DNA of 14,072 bases from CAWACC01 sp964390695 (GTDB taxonomy: Bacteria; Chlamydiota; Chlamydiia; Chlamydiales; Parachlamydiaceae). The DNA lies in assembly GCA_964390695.1 (NCBI GenBank), contig CAYMKI010000077.1, positions 1 to 14,072 of the forward strand, read 5' to 3'. A program made the position numbers and the translations under genes. Shown piece after piece: positions 7,093 through 12,912 of this stretch. Position 1 is the first letter of the stretch. Each line of letters opens with the position of its first letter. The notes beneath the pieces are model-generated. The model was not told the origin of the DNA and searched no databases. It was given only the letters and a program-made list of their open reading frames with translations.

Positions 7093-7203
7093 GTTTGAGG
7101 CGGTAGCCTCAAAAGCGGGAAGCCCCGCGTGGAGGCTATGTGCGAAGTACAGGCCGGAACGTGGGGTATAGAGTGATTAAGATAAGATAGCTGCGGTAGC
7201 AGC
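7093..7203 (+). other. Cluster of hairpins after the oxygenase gene; possible structured RNA or element relic
   Basis: Starting 9 bp after the oxygenase stop there are four local hairpins. 7094-7113 has an 8-bp stem TTTGAGGC/GCCTCAAA with loop GGTA. 7115-7128 has GCGGG/CCCGC. 7139-7151 is a short TGTGC stem with a GAA loop. 7190-7203 has GCTGC/GCAGC, again with loop GGTA. The first three lie in a GC-rich island unlike the AT-rich surroundings. It may be the oxygenase mRNA 3' end, or the relic of an IS200/IS605-type right end. No transposase is readable beside it. Confidence 0.4.
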
Positions 7204-7300
7204 GGTAGAAATAATCGCACATTGCGTTACCTTTTTATAGATTTATGGAACTCTTCTAAAAAGATCCAAAACGCCTTTACGATTTTTTGAACTCCCTCTA

Positions 7301-7327
7301 TAGGATGCCGCTTATGGCTGCATCCTA
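7301..7327. terminator. 8-bp hairpin between convergent genes
   Basis: TAGGATGC (7301-7308) and GCATCCTA (7320-7327) form a perfect 8-bp stem with an 11-nt loop, just beyond the end of the 220-aa minus-strand gene. It is symmetric for both strands and has no U-run on either, so it is a possible weak bidirectional terminator or mRNA end protector. Confidence 0.35.
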
Positions 7328-7333
7328 ATAGCT

Positions 7334-7996
7334 CTAAGCCCATCCAAACAATTTATTTTTCATTTCTGCTATTTTGCTCGAAATCAAGGCACTCGATTTA
7401 TACATCAGCGAGTTTTCGTCGGTAAACCAAAACCTTACTACAATATTGTATCGCAAGTTTGCAGTATATTCTTCTCCCATCCAATCGACATTGAGGTGAA
7501 TTAAAGGCTGCTCTTTTTCAAGTTTTATACACTTCTCTACTAATATCTCTTTGACCACCAGCCCAATTTTCTTAAAATGATATTGTGCTTGTCCTTCATA
7601 CTTTTCAGTGTTTCTACATTCGTTTTTGTAATCTATCCACTTTCTAATGACTGAATTCTCCTCTGTACATCTCGTGAACGTAGTTTCACTTAAATATTTT
7701 TTAAAATTAAATCCCCAATACATCCGTTCTATTTCAAAAAAAGTGGGGAAACAAACGCGAGGGTCTTTATAGCTTTGAAATTTCTGACCCAATTGCAACA
7801 GTATGTCTTCAGCAATTCTTTCAGCAAGCCCTCCCTCCAGTTCTTTTTGCAGCAGGGTGTCCCAATTAGAAGTCTCAATGTTGTTACCAGGGAAAGCTAT
7901 TTGATTTTTTTGCGTCTGTTCCTTCTTTTTTCGCTCAGAAAAAATTTGAGATATGTCAGGAAAATTCTGCACGGCTAATGACGTGGAAGATTGCAT
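7334..7996 (-). CDS. Hypothetical protein, 220 aa
   Basis: I do not recognise a family. The gene looks real: the frame is long and AGAGG stands seven bases before the ATG. There is no signal peptide or membrane segment. The first ~40 residues are polar, Gln- and Lys-rich and probably disordered (SERKKKEQTQKNQ). The middle has amphipathic helical stretches (WDTLLQKELEGGLAERIAEDILLQLG), and the C-terminal half alternates charged helices with likely strands (LIHLNVDWMGEEYTANLRYNIVVRFWFTDEN). Composition is Lys/Glu-rich with many aromatic residues. It lies 95 bp downstream of the frame-corrected SDR end on the same strand, so co-transcription is possible. An effector-like role cannot be shown from the sequence. 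Confidence 0.7.
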   Translation of the reverse strand: MQSSTSLAVQNFPDISQIFSERKKKEQTQKNQIAFPGNNIETSNWDTLLQKELEGGLAERIAEDILLQLGQKFQSYKDPRVCFPTFFEIERMYWGFNFKKYLSETTFTRCTEENSVIRKWIDYKNECRNTEKYEGQAQYHFKKIGLVVKEILVEKCIKLEKEQPLIHLNVDWMGEEYTANLRYNIVVRFWFTDENSLMYKSSALISSKIAEMKNKLFGWA

Positions 7997-8091
7997 AAAG
8001 ACCTCTTATTAGAATTTTTTTTGAAAGACAACACCATGTGCATGCCCCCTTATAGACAAATCAGATTCTTTTTGCAAGAGATGCTGAATAC

Positions 8092-8185
8092 TTAGTACTC
8101 AGACATAGGAAACAGCAGCTCATCCCACTCATCCACTGCCGTGTTGCCGGAAATATCAACAAAGCGCAAAGCAGCTTGTTTTTTT
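8092..8185 (-). other. Out-of-frame C-terminal tail of the SDR gene
   Basis: Removing one A from the A7 run (T7 on the plus strand, 8179-8185) shifts the SDR frame so that it continues past the current stop: ...NIKKQAALRFVDISGN, then TAVDEWDELLFPMSEY and TAA at 8092-8094. This tail, with a D-x-[ST]-G-N followed by D-E-W-x-E-L-L-F, looks like the normal end of this SDR subgroup, whereas the current end (KKTSCFALC) does not. The shift could be a recent mutation, phase variation, slippage or a sequencing error. Confidence 0.75.
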
Positions 8186-8995
8186 GATGTTTTCCGTCGT
8201 TTGGTAGCGAAAGAGGGGCTTATCGGTTTCTATAATCTGTTGGATTATGGCAGCGATCTCTTGAGGAGTCTGTGCAATGGGACTATTGGGATCTAACAAT
8301 CCTACACGCTGAAATACGGAATAATAAGGATCGGTATTGGCATCCAGTCGAGAACCGTAGGGCGAAATATAATCAAGCTCCGTACTTACCGGTCCTGGTT
8401 CAACTAATGAGATATCGATATTCCACGGTTTTAGAGTAGCGGCCATGGTTTCAGAAATACCTTCTAAAGCATATTTCGAGGCTGCATACACGCTGATGGA
8501 TGGCAAGGGGCGAAAACCGCTTCTTGAGCTAATTTGAATGATTCGACCTCGCTTCTGGTTGCGCATAATGGGAAGGACAGCTTGAGTAGTTCGCATGATA
8601 CCAAAGAAATTGACATCAAATACTTTCTGAGCTTCTTCGATGGTAACATTTTCAATCGATCCATACACCATTATTCCTGCATTGTTTACAAGGACATCTA
8701 GACGCCCCTCTTTATCAACGATTGTTTTGACAGCTAAATCAATGCTCTGTTCATCTGTGACGTCCAGTTGGAGCACGTTCAAATTGTTTCCTTCAGCTTG
8801 TTGCATAGGTAAACCCTTTGAAATGTCTCGTACACCGGCATAAACCGTATATCCTTCTTTTGCTAGCAGTTCAGCGGTGGCATGTCCAATACCGCGAGAA
8901 GCACCTGTAATAAGGACCACTTGATGAGAATGAGCAGCGTTGATCCATAAACATATGATTAAAACGAACATAGAAATTTGACATCGAAATAACAT
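8156..8995 (-). CDS. Short-chain dehydrogenase/reductase with N-terminal hydrophobic leader; 3' end frameshifted
   Basis: 279 aa as read. The Rossmann fold has TGASRGIG (30-37), NNAG (104-107) and the catalytic triad Ser157, Tyr170 and Lys174 (YAASK); the Arg in the first motif suggests NADP(H). PGPVSTEL follows the active site as in classical SDRs. Residues 1-23 (MLFRCQISMFVLIICLWINA...) are a signal-peptide-like leader directly in front of the first strand, which is unusual for a cofactor-dependent SDR. The start is firm: GAGGAG lies 12 bases upstream and no later ATG would keep the Rossmann fold. Catalytic parts are complete, but the natural C-terminal ~28 residues are lost by a frameshift at 8179-8185. 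Translation starts 23 bp after the DUF952 gene, so they form an operon. Confidence 0.88.
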   Translation of the reverse strand: MLFRCQISMFVLIICLWINAAHSHQVVLITGASRGIGHATAELLAKEGYTVYAGVRDISKGLPMQQAEGNNLNVLQLDVTDEQSIDLAVKTIVDKEGRLDVLVNNAGIMVYGSIENVTIEEAQKVFDVNFFGIMRTTQAVLPIMRNQKRGRIIQISSRSGFRPLPSISVYAASKYALEGISETMAATLKPWNIDISLVEPGPVSTELDYISPYGSRLDANTDPYYSVFQRVGLLDPNSPIAQTPQEIAAIIQQIIETDKPLFRYQTTENIKKTSCFALC

Positions 8996-9018
8996 TGGCG
9001 AAATCTCCTCGTAGTTTG

Positions 9019-9462
9019 TTAATTCAGATGGACTTCTATAACTGCATCTAGAGGAATCTTTCCTTCATAAAGGTGATAATATTGAGTAGTTCCTCCTGGA
9101 TTTGTTTCATAGATCAATCGGCCTTCCAATTTTTTTGGATCGAGTTTAAGGATCATGTAACTCTTGTCTTTCCAAAATTTCTGCGCGACATGAGCAAGTT
9201 GGTTCTCTGTGGCAAGGTGAATAAAATTTGTATCAAGGGGAGAAATCACAACCTGATTTTTAAGTAGGCTATCTTGCCAATCCTCTGGAGAGAGGATTTT
9301 ATACAAATACTGTGGAGCGTGAACGTCATAATTCATTTGATTTTTCTTTTGGTGGTTCAAATTTTCGATTTTTTCAGAAGACTGTGCTTTGGTGTCATTC
9401 GCATGAGTCACTCCTAAAAAAGTTAATAGAAAACACAACGCATAGATAATCTTGTAGCGCAT
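9019..9462 (-). CDS. DUF952-family protein with signal peptide
   Basis: 147 aa from the ATG at 9462. I chose this start because GAGG lies at the right distance and the protein then begins with a clear Sec signal peptide (MRYKIIYALCFLLTFLGVTHA, cleavage before NDT); upstream codons would bury this leader. Residues ~50-147 match DUF952: LYKILSPEDWQDS, the FIHLAT block, an ILKLD strand, and YYHLYEGKIPLDAVIEV near the end. The family resembles the ADP-ribosyltransferase/2'-phosphotransferase-like fold, but its function is not established. Most members I know are cytoplasmic without a leader, so export is notable. It is the first gene of an operon with the SDR and has its own promoter-like sequence. 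Confidence 0.85.
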   Translation of the reverse strand: MRYKIIYALCFLLTFLGVTHANDTKAQSSEKIENLNHQKKNQMNYDVHAPQYLYKILSPEDWQDSLLKNQVVISPLDTNFIHLATENQLAHVAQKFWKDKSYMILKLDPKKLEGRLIYETNPGGTTQYYHLYEGKIPLDAVIEVHLN

Positions 9463-9505
9463 GAAATTTTCCTCTTTCTTGATATCTTTAAAGCCATTTA
9501 GATAG

Positions 9506-9534
9506 ATTTTAAAATAAAATGAATTGATGGTCAA
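9506..9534 (-). promoter_or_regulatory. Promoter of the DUF952-SDR operon
   Basis: On the minus strand: TTGACC at 9534-9529, 17-bp spacer, TAAAAT at 9511-9506. This predicts a transcript starting near 9499 and a leader of about 37 nt, consistent with the start chosen at 9462 and not with the longer open frame that begins at 9618. Confidence 0.55.
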
Positions 9535-9597
9535 TAACAACGCCACAATCCCATCTGGACAAATAAGCGATTTGATTTTTTGAAAGAAAAAAGTCAC

Positions 9598-9628
9598 TTG
9601 ACCCTTACGTAACGTCATTCCATATAAT
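9598..9628 (+). promoter_or_regulatory. MerR-type promoter with 19-bp spacer
   Basis: TTGACC (9598-9603) and TATAAT (9623-9628) are separated by 19 bp, the overlong spacer typical of promoters activated by MerR-family proteins through DNA distortion. The spacer contains the dyads TTACGTAA and ACGTAACGT where such a regulator would bind. The MerR gene itself starts at 9674, pointing to autoregulation. Confidence 0.6.
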
Positions 9629-9638
9629 TAGGACATCA

Positions 9639-9661
9639 TTTAATATCAAAAGGATATTAAA
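9639..9661 (+). promoter_or_regulatory. Perfect 9-bp dyad just upstream of the MerR gene
   Basis: Arms TTTAATATC (9639-9647) and GATATTAAA (9653-9661) are exact reverse complements around AAAAG. The dyad starts where transcription from the 19-bp-spacer promoter should begin and ends two bases before the GAGG ribosome site (9663-9666). It could be a second operator or an RNA hairpin at the mRNA 5' end. Confidence 0.5.
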
Positions 9662-9673
9662 CGAGGAAATTCA

Positions 9674-10441
9674 ATGGCTTATACAGTTACGAAATTAGCA
9701 AAAATTTCAGGGGTCAGCGTTCGCACACTACACTGGTATGATCAAGTGGGTCTTTTAAAACCGGCCTATCATGGCTCTAACGGGTATCGGTATTACGAAG
9801 AAGAGCAACTCTTGATCCTGCAACAGATACTCTTTTTTAGAGAGCTTGGGTTCGAGCTAAAGCAGATACAGAAAATCCTGAAGAGAAGTGATTTCGATAA
9901 AATCGTGGCATTGAGATCTCATAGACAAATTTTACAGAAAAATTTGGCGAGGACTCGACAGCTAATAAAAACCATTGATGAGACCATAGAACACCTAAAA
10001 GGGACGAAAAAAATGAAAGAACAAGAAATTTATTATGGATTTAGCAAAGAAAATCAAGCGGATTATGAGAAACAGCTCATACAACGTTTTGGAGACAAAG
10101 TCAAAGATTCGATTGCGGAAAGTCATCAAAAAGTAAATAACTGGTCTAAAGCAGATTGGGATAAGTCTGGCAAAGAGTTTGATGAAATTTGCAAGGAACT
10201 CGTCAAGATGATCGAGAACAATTCCAAGGCAAACTCGAAAGAGGTTCAAAGCATTATTCGCAAGCATTACTTATGGCTTCAGAAGTTTTGGACACCCACA
10301 AGAGAATCATATTCAGGTCATGCTCAATTCATTGTAGAGAGTGATTTGCGTAAAGTATACGAGGCTCATCATCCTCATCTACCGGAATTCATAGCTGAGG
10401 CAATTCAATATTTTGCAAAAAATGAACTTGAAACCCCATAA
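9674..10441 (+). CDS. MerR-family regulator with TipAS-like drug-binding domain
   Basis: 255 aa, the same size class as Streptomyces TipAL and Bacillus Mta. Residues 1-70 are the MerR winged helix (YTVTKLAKISGVSVRTLHWYD, then GYRYYEEEQL); ~75-110 the dimerising coiled coil; ~125-250 a TipAS-type antibiotic-recognition domain (YGFSKENQADYEKQLIQRFG ... VYEAHHPHLPEFIAEAIQYF). Relatives sense thiopeptides or other amphiphilic compounds and activate efflux or their own gene. GAGG at 9663-9666 supports the start. An internal ATG at codon 114 with its own upstream GGGA may give a separate ligand-binding short form. It is transcribed away from the DUF952 operon. No efflux pump is in the window, so the target besides itself is unknown. 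Confidence 0.93.
   Translation: MAYTVTKLAKISGVSVRTLHWYDQVGLLKPAYHGSNGYRYYEEEQLLILQQILFFRELGFELKQIQKILKRSDFDKIVALRSHRQILQKNLARTRQLIKTIDETIEHLKGTKKMKEQEIYYGFSKENQADYEKQLIQRFGDKVKDSIAESHQKVNNWSKADWDKSGKEFDEICKELVKMIENNSKANSKEVQSIIRKHYLWLQKFWTPTRESYSGHAQFIVESDLRKVYEAHHPHLPEFIAEAIQYFAKNELETP
10001..10015 (+). promoter_or_regulatory. Possible internal ribosome site and start for a short TipAS-like form
   Basis: GGGA at 10001-10004 precedes an in-frame ATG at 10013-10015 (Met114) by 8 nt. Starting there would give 142 aa, nearly the length of Streptomyces TipAS, which is made from an internal start of tipA at about the same relative position. Confidence 0.4.
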
Positions 10442-10452
10442 GATGAGTAGGA

Positions 10453-10527
10453 CATACACAAATAACGAACAAAACGTGTGTATGAAACACTAGACATGCA
10501 CAAGAAACAGCGATTTCATGTGCATGT
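10453..10527 (+). repeat. Tandem pair of related hairpins after the MerR gene
   Basis: Hairpin 1: CATACACA (10453-10460) with TGTGTATG (10477-10484). Hairpin 2: ACATGCACA (10494-10502) with TGTGCATGT (10519-10527), extended inside by GAAA/TTTC after one mismatch. The two units share ACATRCACAA on the left arm and TGTGYATG on the right, so they look like diverged copies about 41 bp apart. No U-run follows either. Confidence 0.55.
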
Positions 10528-10612
10528 AGACTTAAAAATACTCTATTTGACCTATAATTTAGGAGAGAATTTTTTAAAAGTAAGTGCTACTCTCAGATAG
10601 GTGTATGAGGAT

Positions 10613-10658
10613 TGCCCAAAGCCGGAGTCGAACCGACGACCTTCGCATTACGAATGCG
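10613..10658 (-). pseudogene. 3' fragment of tRNA-Thr(CGU), probable attachment-site scar
   Basis: Read on the minus strand, 10658-10613 holds most of the anticodon stem, the loop TTCGTAA (anticodon CGT), the 5-nt variable region AGGTC, a canonical T arm (GTCGG/CCGGC with loop TTCGACT), a 7-nt acceptor strand TTTGGGC and discriminator A. CCA is not encoded. The D arm, the 5' acceptor strand and the outermost anticodon-stem pair are missing, so it cannot make a working tRNA. Site-specific recombinases that target tRNA genes duplicate exactly this 3' portion. By orientation the inserted element would lie to the right (beyond 10658). Confidence 0.75.
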
Positions 10659-10753
10659 GGAGAAGTTTACACAATCCGATACAATCCAGCCGCTTTAGCC
10701 ATGATGTTAAGTCATTTGCAACTAAAATGCTACCGGATTTTGCGGGATTTTAT

Positions 10754-10791
10754 CGGTGCAATGGGTAACTCGGTGCACCGTTTTTGCACCG
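10754..10791. repeat. Three GC-rich CGGTGCA boxes near the tRNA fragment
   Basis: CGGTGCA occurs at 10754-10760 and inside the 10-bp palindrome CGGTGCACCG at 10771-10780, and in reverse as TGCACCG at 10785-10791. On the minus strand the last two can form a 7-bp hairpin with a 7-nt loop, 11 bp after the end of the membrane-protein gene. They may be recombinase arm-type sites or a transcript-end hairpin. Confidence 0.45.
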
Positions 10792-10802
10792 CACTTACTC
10801 GA

Positions 10803-11156
10803 TTAAAGATAAGAAGAAAAGAAATCAAGTAGGATGTCTATAAGAACAAAAACAACAACAGTAAGGATAGGTAAAGCCCAAAAAATACGAATACGGTGGA
10901 ACCTCTCTTTATTGTAATTGGCCCACATTCGGAAAATACTAACGGGTATGCTCAAAGGAAGCAGCCATGCTAAAAAAACAAATACAAAACCCCTAATTGC
11001 AGTAGCACTTGGGCTATGAAACACAAATGGCGAAAGATAAGCATATCCAAGAAATGGAATAAATAAAACACTATACATAACAGTGAAGAAAATAGATCCT
11101 CTTTTTAATCTTCTTTGCAAATCCTGGACATCTTCTGGCTGAGTTCCCGTTGTCAT
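10803..11156 (-). CDS. Small membrane protein, three predicted transmembrane segments
   Basis: 117 aa from the ATG at 11156, which shares one base with the stop of the DUF687-like gene (TGATG) and has AAAGG six bases upstream; a GTG one codon earlier is the alternative. Three hydrophobic segments lie near residues 21-45 (FFTVMYSVLFIPFLGYAYL), 53-78 (AIRGFVFVFLAWLLPLSIPVS) and 89-112 (IFWALPILTVVVFVLIDILL), joined by a basic loop (MWANYNKERFHRIR). I recognise no family. Translational coupling as the last gene of the five-gene operon suggests it works with the DUF687-like protein, perhaps at the membrane. Confidence 0.75.
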   Translation of the reverse strand: MTTGTQPEDVQDLQRRLKRGSIFFTVMYSVLFIPFLGYAYLSPFVFHSPSATAIRGFVFVFLAWLLPLSIPVSIFRMWANYNKERFHRIRIFWALPILTVVVFVLIDILLDFFSSYL

Positions 11157-12358
11157 CACATACCTTTATATGTATCTATCCGATCCTTGATCTTGGCTTG
11201 ATAGCAATTGCTAATAAATTCATGCTTCCAATTATTACTATCGGGATCCGGGTCAAGGATTGTGATGTGATTGATTTTTGAAAATTCTTGCTCATAATGT
11301 CTTTCACGCTTTTTTATAAAGATCTCCCAAACCTTAACATCGGTCGTATCTAAATAAAGCGTGGCATCTTCAAAGGCGAGCTTATAAATGACTTGTGCAT
11401 CATTTAGACCATCTTTATGTCCATAATAGCGTTGAAGCGCTAACCATTGTTGGTTTGGGGAGACAAGGCGACAGACAAAATCAGCGGCGCTCGCATAATT
11501 ATGTGAATCTGGATGACACTTCACAGGTTCAATATATGAACCCCCTCCAAATGTAAAGATGCGCAGCAATTTTCTTTCTTGCAGATGCATTAGTTCAAGA
11601 GCATGTTCAAGATAAATAGCTCCTTGACTATGAGCAAAAACAACTACAAATTTTTTGCTCTTCTCTGCTTGATCCAAAAGATATCTCAAAAATTGAACAG
11701 TCCATTTTACTAGAGGAGTATCAATACCTACCTTCAAAGCACCGCACACCGCTAGATCTACAGCCTTGCAAATCGTATCATTTGGCATTGACAGTACCTG
11801 CTCGCCATTTGCAGCATCTGAAATTAAAGTGGCTAACTTCCGAGCATATGCTTCTGTGTTGTCGATCCCATTGATAAATCCCCAAATAACCTGTCCGGGC
11901 CGTTTTTCTCCGGCAACTCGAACCAACGTGTTAATTTCCGGAAGTTTAGGAGCATCTAGCGGCTGTTTAGCATGAAATCGAATTCTACGAAAACTGTAAT
12001 GTGGTCTTGATCGCAAGTGAATTTCATCATTTTGGCCATGAATCACAACAGCATCTAAACGATGCGTAAGAACCCATTGGATAGCTTCGTCTTTTGATAA
12101 AACAGTGTTATCACCGATTAAATAAGAATCTTCTCTACCATTGCCATTTTCAATTTTTGCAATGATTTTGGGAAGTAAACGAATCGTTTCATCACCCTTA
12201 AATGAGTACCCGCAAAGCTTTTCAATTCCTAAAATTAAACGATCGAATTCTTCCTTATTAAGCGCTTCGACTTTGCAATTTGAGGGAAGCTTAGCTATAG
12301 CTGTGAGCTGATCAACAAATTTTCCTGTTGTAGTTCTAGTTGTCAAAGAATTGATCAT
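11156..12358 (-). CDS. DUF687-like alpha/beta-hydrolase-type protein (chlamydial family)
   Basis: 400 aa. The C-terminal half has INGIDN (162-167) and, after an LISDAANG stretch, VVVFAHSQGAIYLEHAL with a candidate nucleophile Ser244 in an A-H-S-Q-G elbow, followed by the FTFGGGSYIEP strand-turn. This order matches what I know of DUF687, a family described from Chlamydia (HSQGAIHVRNAL-type motif). The N-terminal ~150 residues are unassigned. The fold suggests a lipase, esterase or peptidase, but the rest of the triad cannot be fixed by eye; later Asp and His residues (for example in DSHNYASAADF and YGHKDG) are candidates. It has no signal peptide. It overlaps the TetR gene by 4 nt (ATGA) and is the main chlamydial marker of the window. 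Confidence 0.75.
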   Translation of the reverse strand: MINSLTTRTTTGKFVDQLTAIAKLPSNCKVEALNKEEFDRLILGIEKLCGYSFKGDETIRLLPKIIAKIENGNGREDSYLIGDNTVLSKDEAIQWVLTHRLDAVVIHGQNDEIHLRSRPHYSFRRIRFHAKQPLDAPKLPEINTLVRVAGEKRPGQVIWGFINGIDNTEAYARKLATLISDAANGEQVLSMPNDTICKAVDLAVCGALKVGIDTPLVKWTVQFLRYLLDQAEKSKKFVVVFAHSQGAIYLEHALELMHLQERKLLRIFTFGGGSYIEPVKCHPDSHNYASAADFVCRLVSPNQQWLALQRYYGHKDGLNDAQVIYKLAFEDATLYLDTTDVKVWEIFIKKRERHYEQEFSKINHITILDPDPDSNNWKHEFISNCYQAKIKDRIDTYKGM

Positions 12359-12912
12359 AGGTACCTTTTGATGATTTTCTCTTTCATAACTTTTAAGGGA
12401 TAATTTTTTCCGCTCAATAGGTACTCTAAGCTAATGCCTTGAAGGACTGAGCGGAGATAAATAGCTTCGTTGTCTGGATCAGCATATCCAAGGTCTGTAT
12501 AAAGCTGGCGCTCTGCTGCAAAGAGGCGATCAAATTGTTTTTTGTGTTTTTTCATAGCTTCTTGAATAGCATTAATCCCTTCTGTTGAGAGATAGAGCAT
12601 ATGCAGGAACCGTAACCAGTCTGATTTTGTTTCCAATTCACTCAAGACAAAATCAATTAAAAATGTGATTCTTTCTTTAGGGTCTTGTATCATTTCTAGG
12701 TTTTCTACAAGAGTGATCCATTCTTCTAGCCTTTGTTTAGCGAAGATAACAAGAAGATCATTCTTGCTGTCAAAATAGTGATAGAAGAGAGCCTTTGAAA
12801 CCTTTGCCTCCTTGGCAATATTCGACACGCTGCTACCATGGTAGCCATTGGTTGCAAATACTTTAAGAGCAGCTTTAAGAAGGCTTTCCTTAGTATCCAT
12901 AGTGCGTTTCAC
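12355..12912 (-). CDS. TetR/AcrR-family transcriptional regulator
   Basis: 185 aa. The N-terminal helix-turn-helix is clear: TKESLLKAALKVFATNGYHGSSVSNIAKEAKVSKALFYHYFDSKNDLL (~7-54). The C-terminal ligand-binding domain is helical and divergent, as usual. The GTG start at 12912 overlaps the stop of the Cdd1-like gene in a GTGA quartet; the ATG four codons later (12900) is an alternative and neither has a strong ribosome site, consistent with translational coupling. A perfect TGACCGATCGGTCA palindrome over the -35 box of this operon (13625-13638) is the expected autorepression site. The inducer is unknown. Confidence 0.93.
   Translation of the reverse strand: MKRTMDTKESLLKAALKVFATNGYHGSSVSNIAKEAKVSKALFYHYFDSKNDLLVIFAKQRLEEWITLVENLEMIQDPKERITFLIDFVLSELETKSDWLRFLHMLYLSTEGINAIQEAMKKHKKQFDRLFAAERQLYTDLGYADPDNEAIYLRSVLQGISLEYLLSGKNYPLKVMKEKIIKRYL

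Larger units (their letters stand above)
10442..10802. other. 361-bp intergenic region without an intact gene
   Basis: From left to right it holds two related hairpins (10453-10527), an AT-rich stretch, a 3' tRNA-Thr fragment on the minus strand (10613-10658), a doubled ACAATCC word (10671-10677 and 10681-10687), a short minus-strand frame MAKAAGLYRIV (10667-10702) that vaguely resembles an integrase N-terminus, and GC-rich repeats CGGTGCA/TGCACCG (10754-10791). An 82-codon frame across it is not a credible gene, because it reads through the tRNA fragment. Confidence 0.6.

Noticed and set aside
8171..8190. Programmed ribosomal frameshift at the A7 run of the SDR gene
   Set aside because: The in-frame codons do not form a standard -1 slippery heptamer, and restoring the tail needs a +1 shift or loss of one A; no downstream pseudoknot is evident. 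Mutation, slippage or sequencing error is kept instead.
9463..9618. N-terminal extension of the DUF952 gene to 9618
   Set aside because: It runs through a good -35/-10 pair, lacks a ribosome site at its start and would bury a clear signal peptide that begins at 9462.
10609..10687. A chimeric tRNA-like RNA made by GGATTG and CAATCC pairing around the tRNA fragment
   Set aside because: The words can pair, but there is no D arm and the acceptor strand TTTGGGC would be left unpaired. More likely recombination-site repeats or chance.
10584..10832. Open frame of 82 codons on the plus strand
   Set aside because: It reads antisense through the tRNA-Thr fragment (the SRTDDLRITNA peptide is a familiar by-product of such tRNAs) and has no ribosome site, so it is not a gene.
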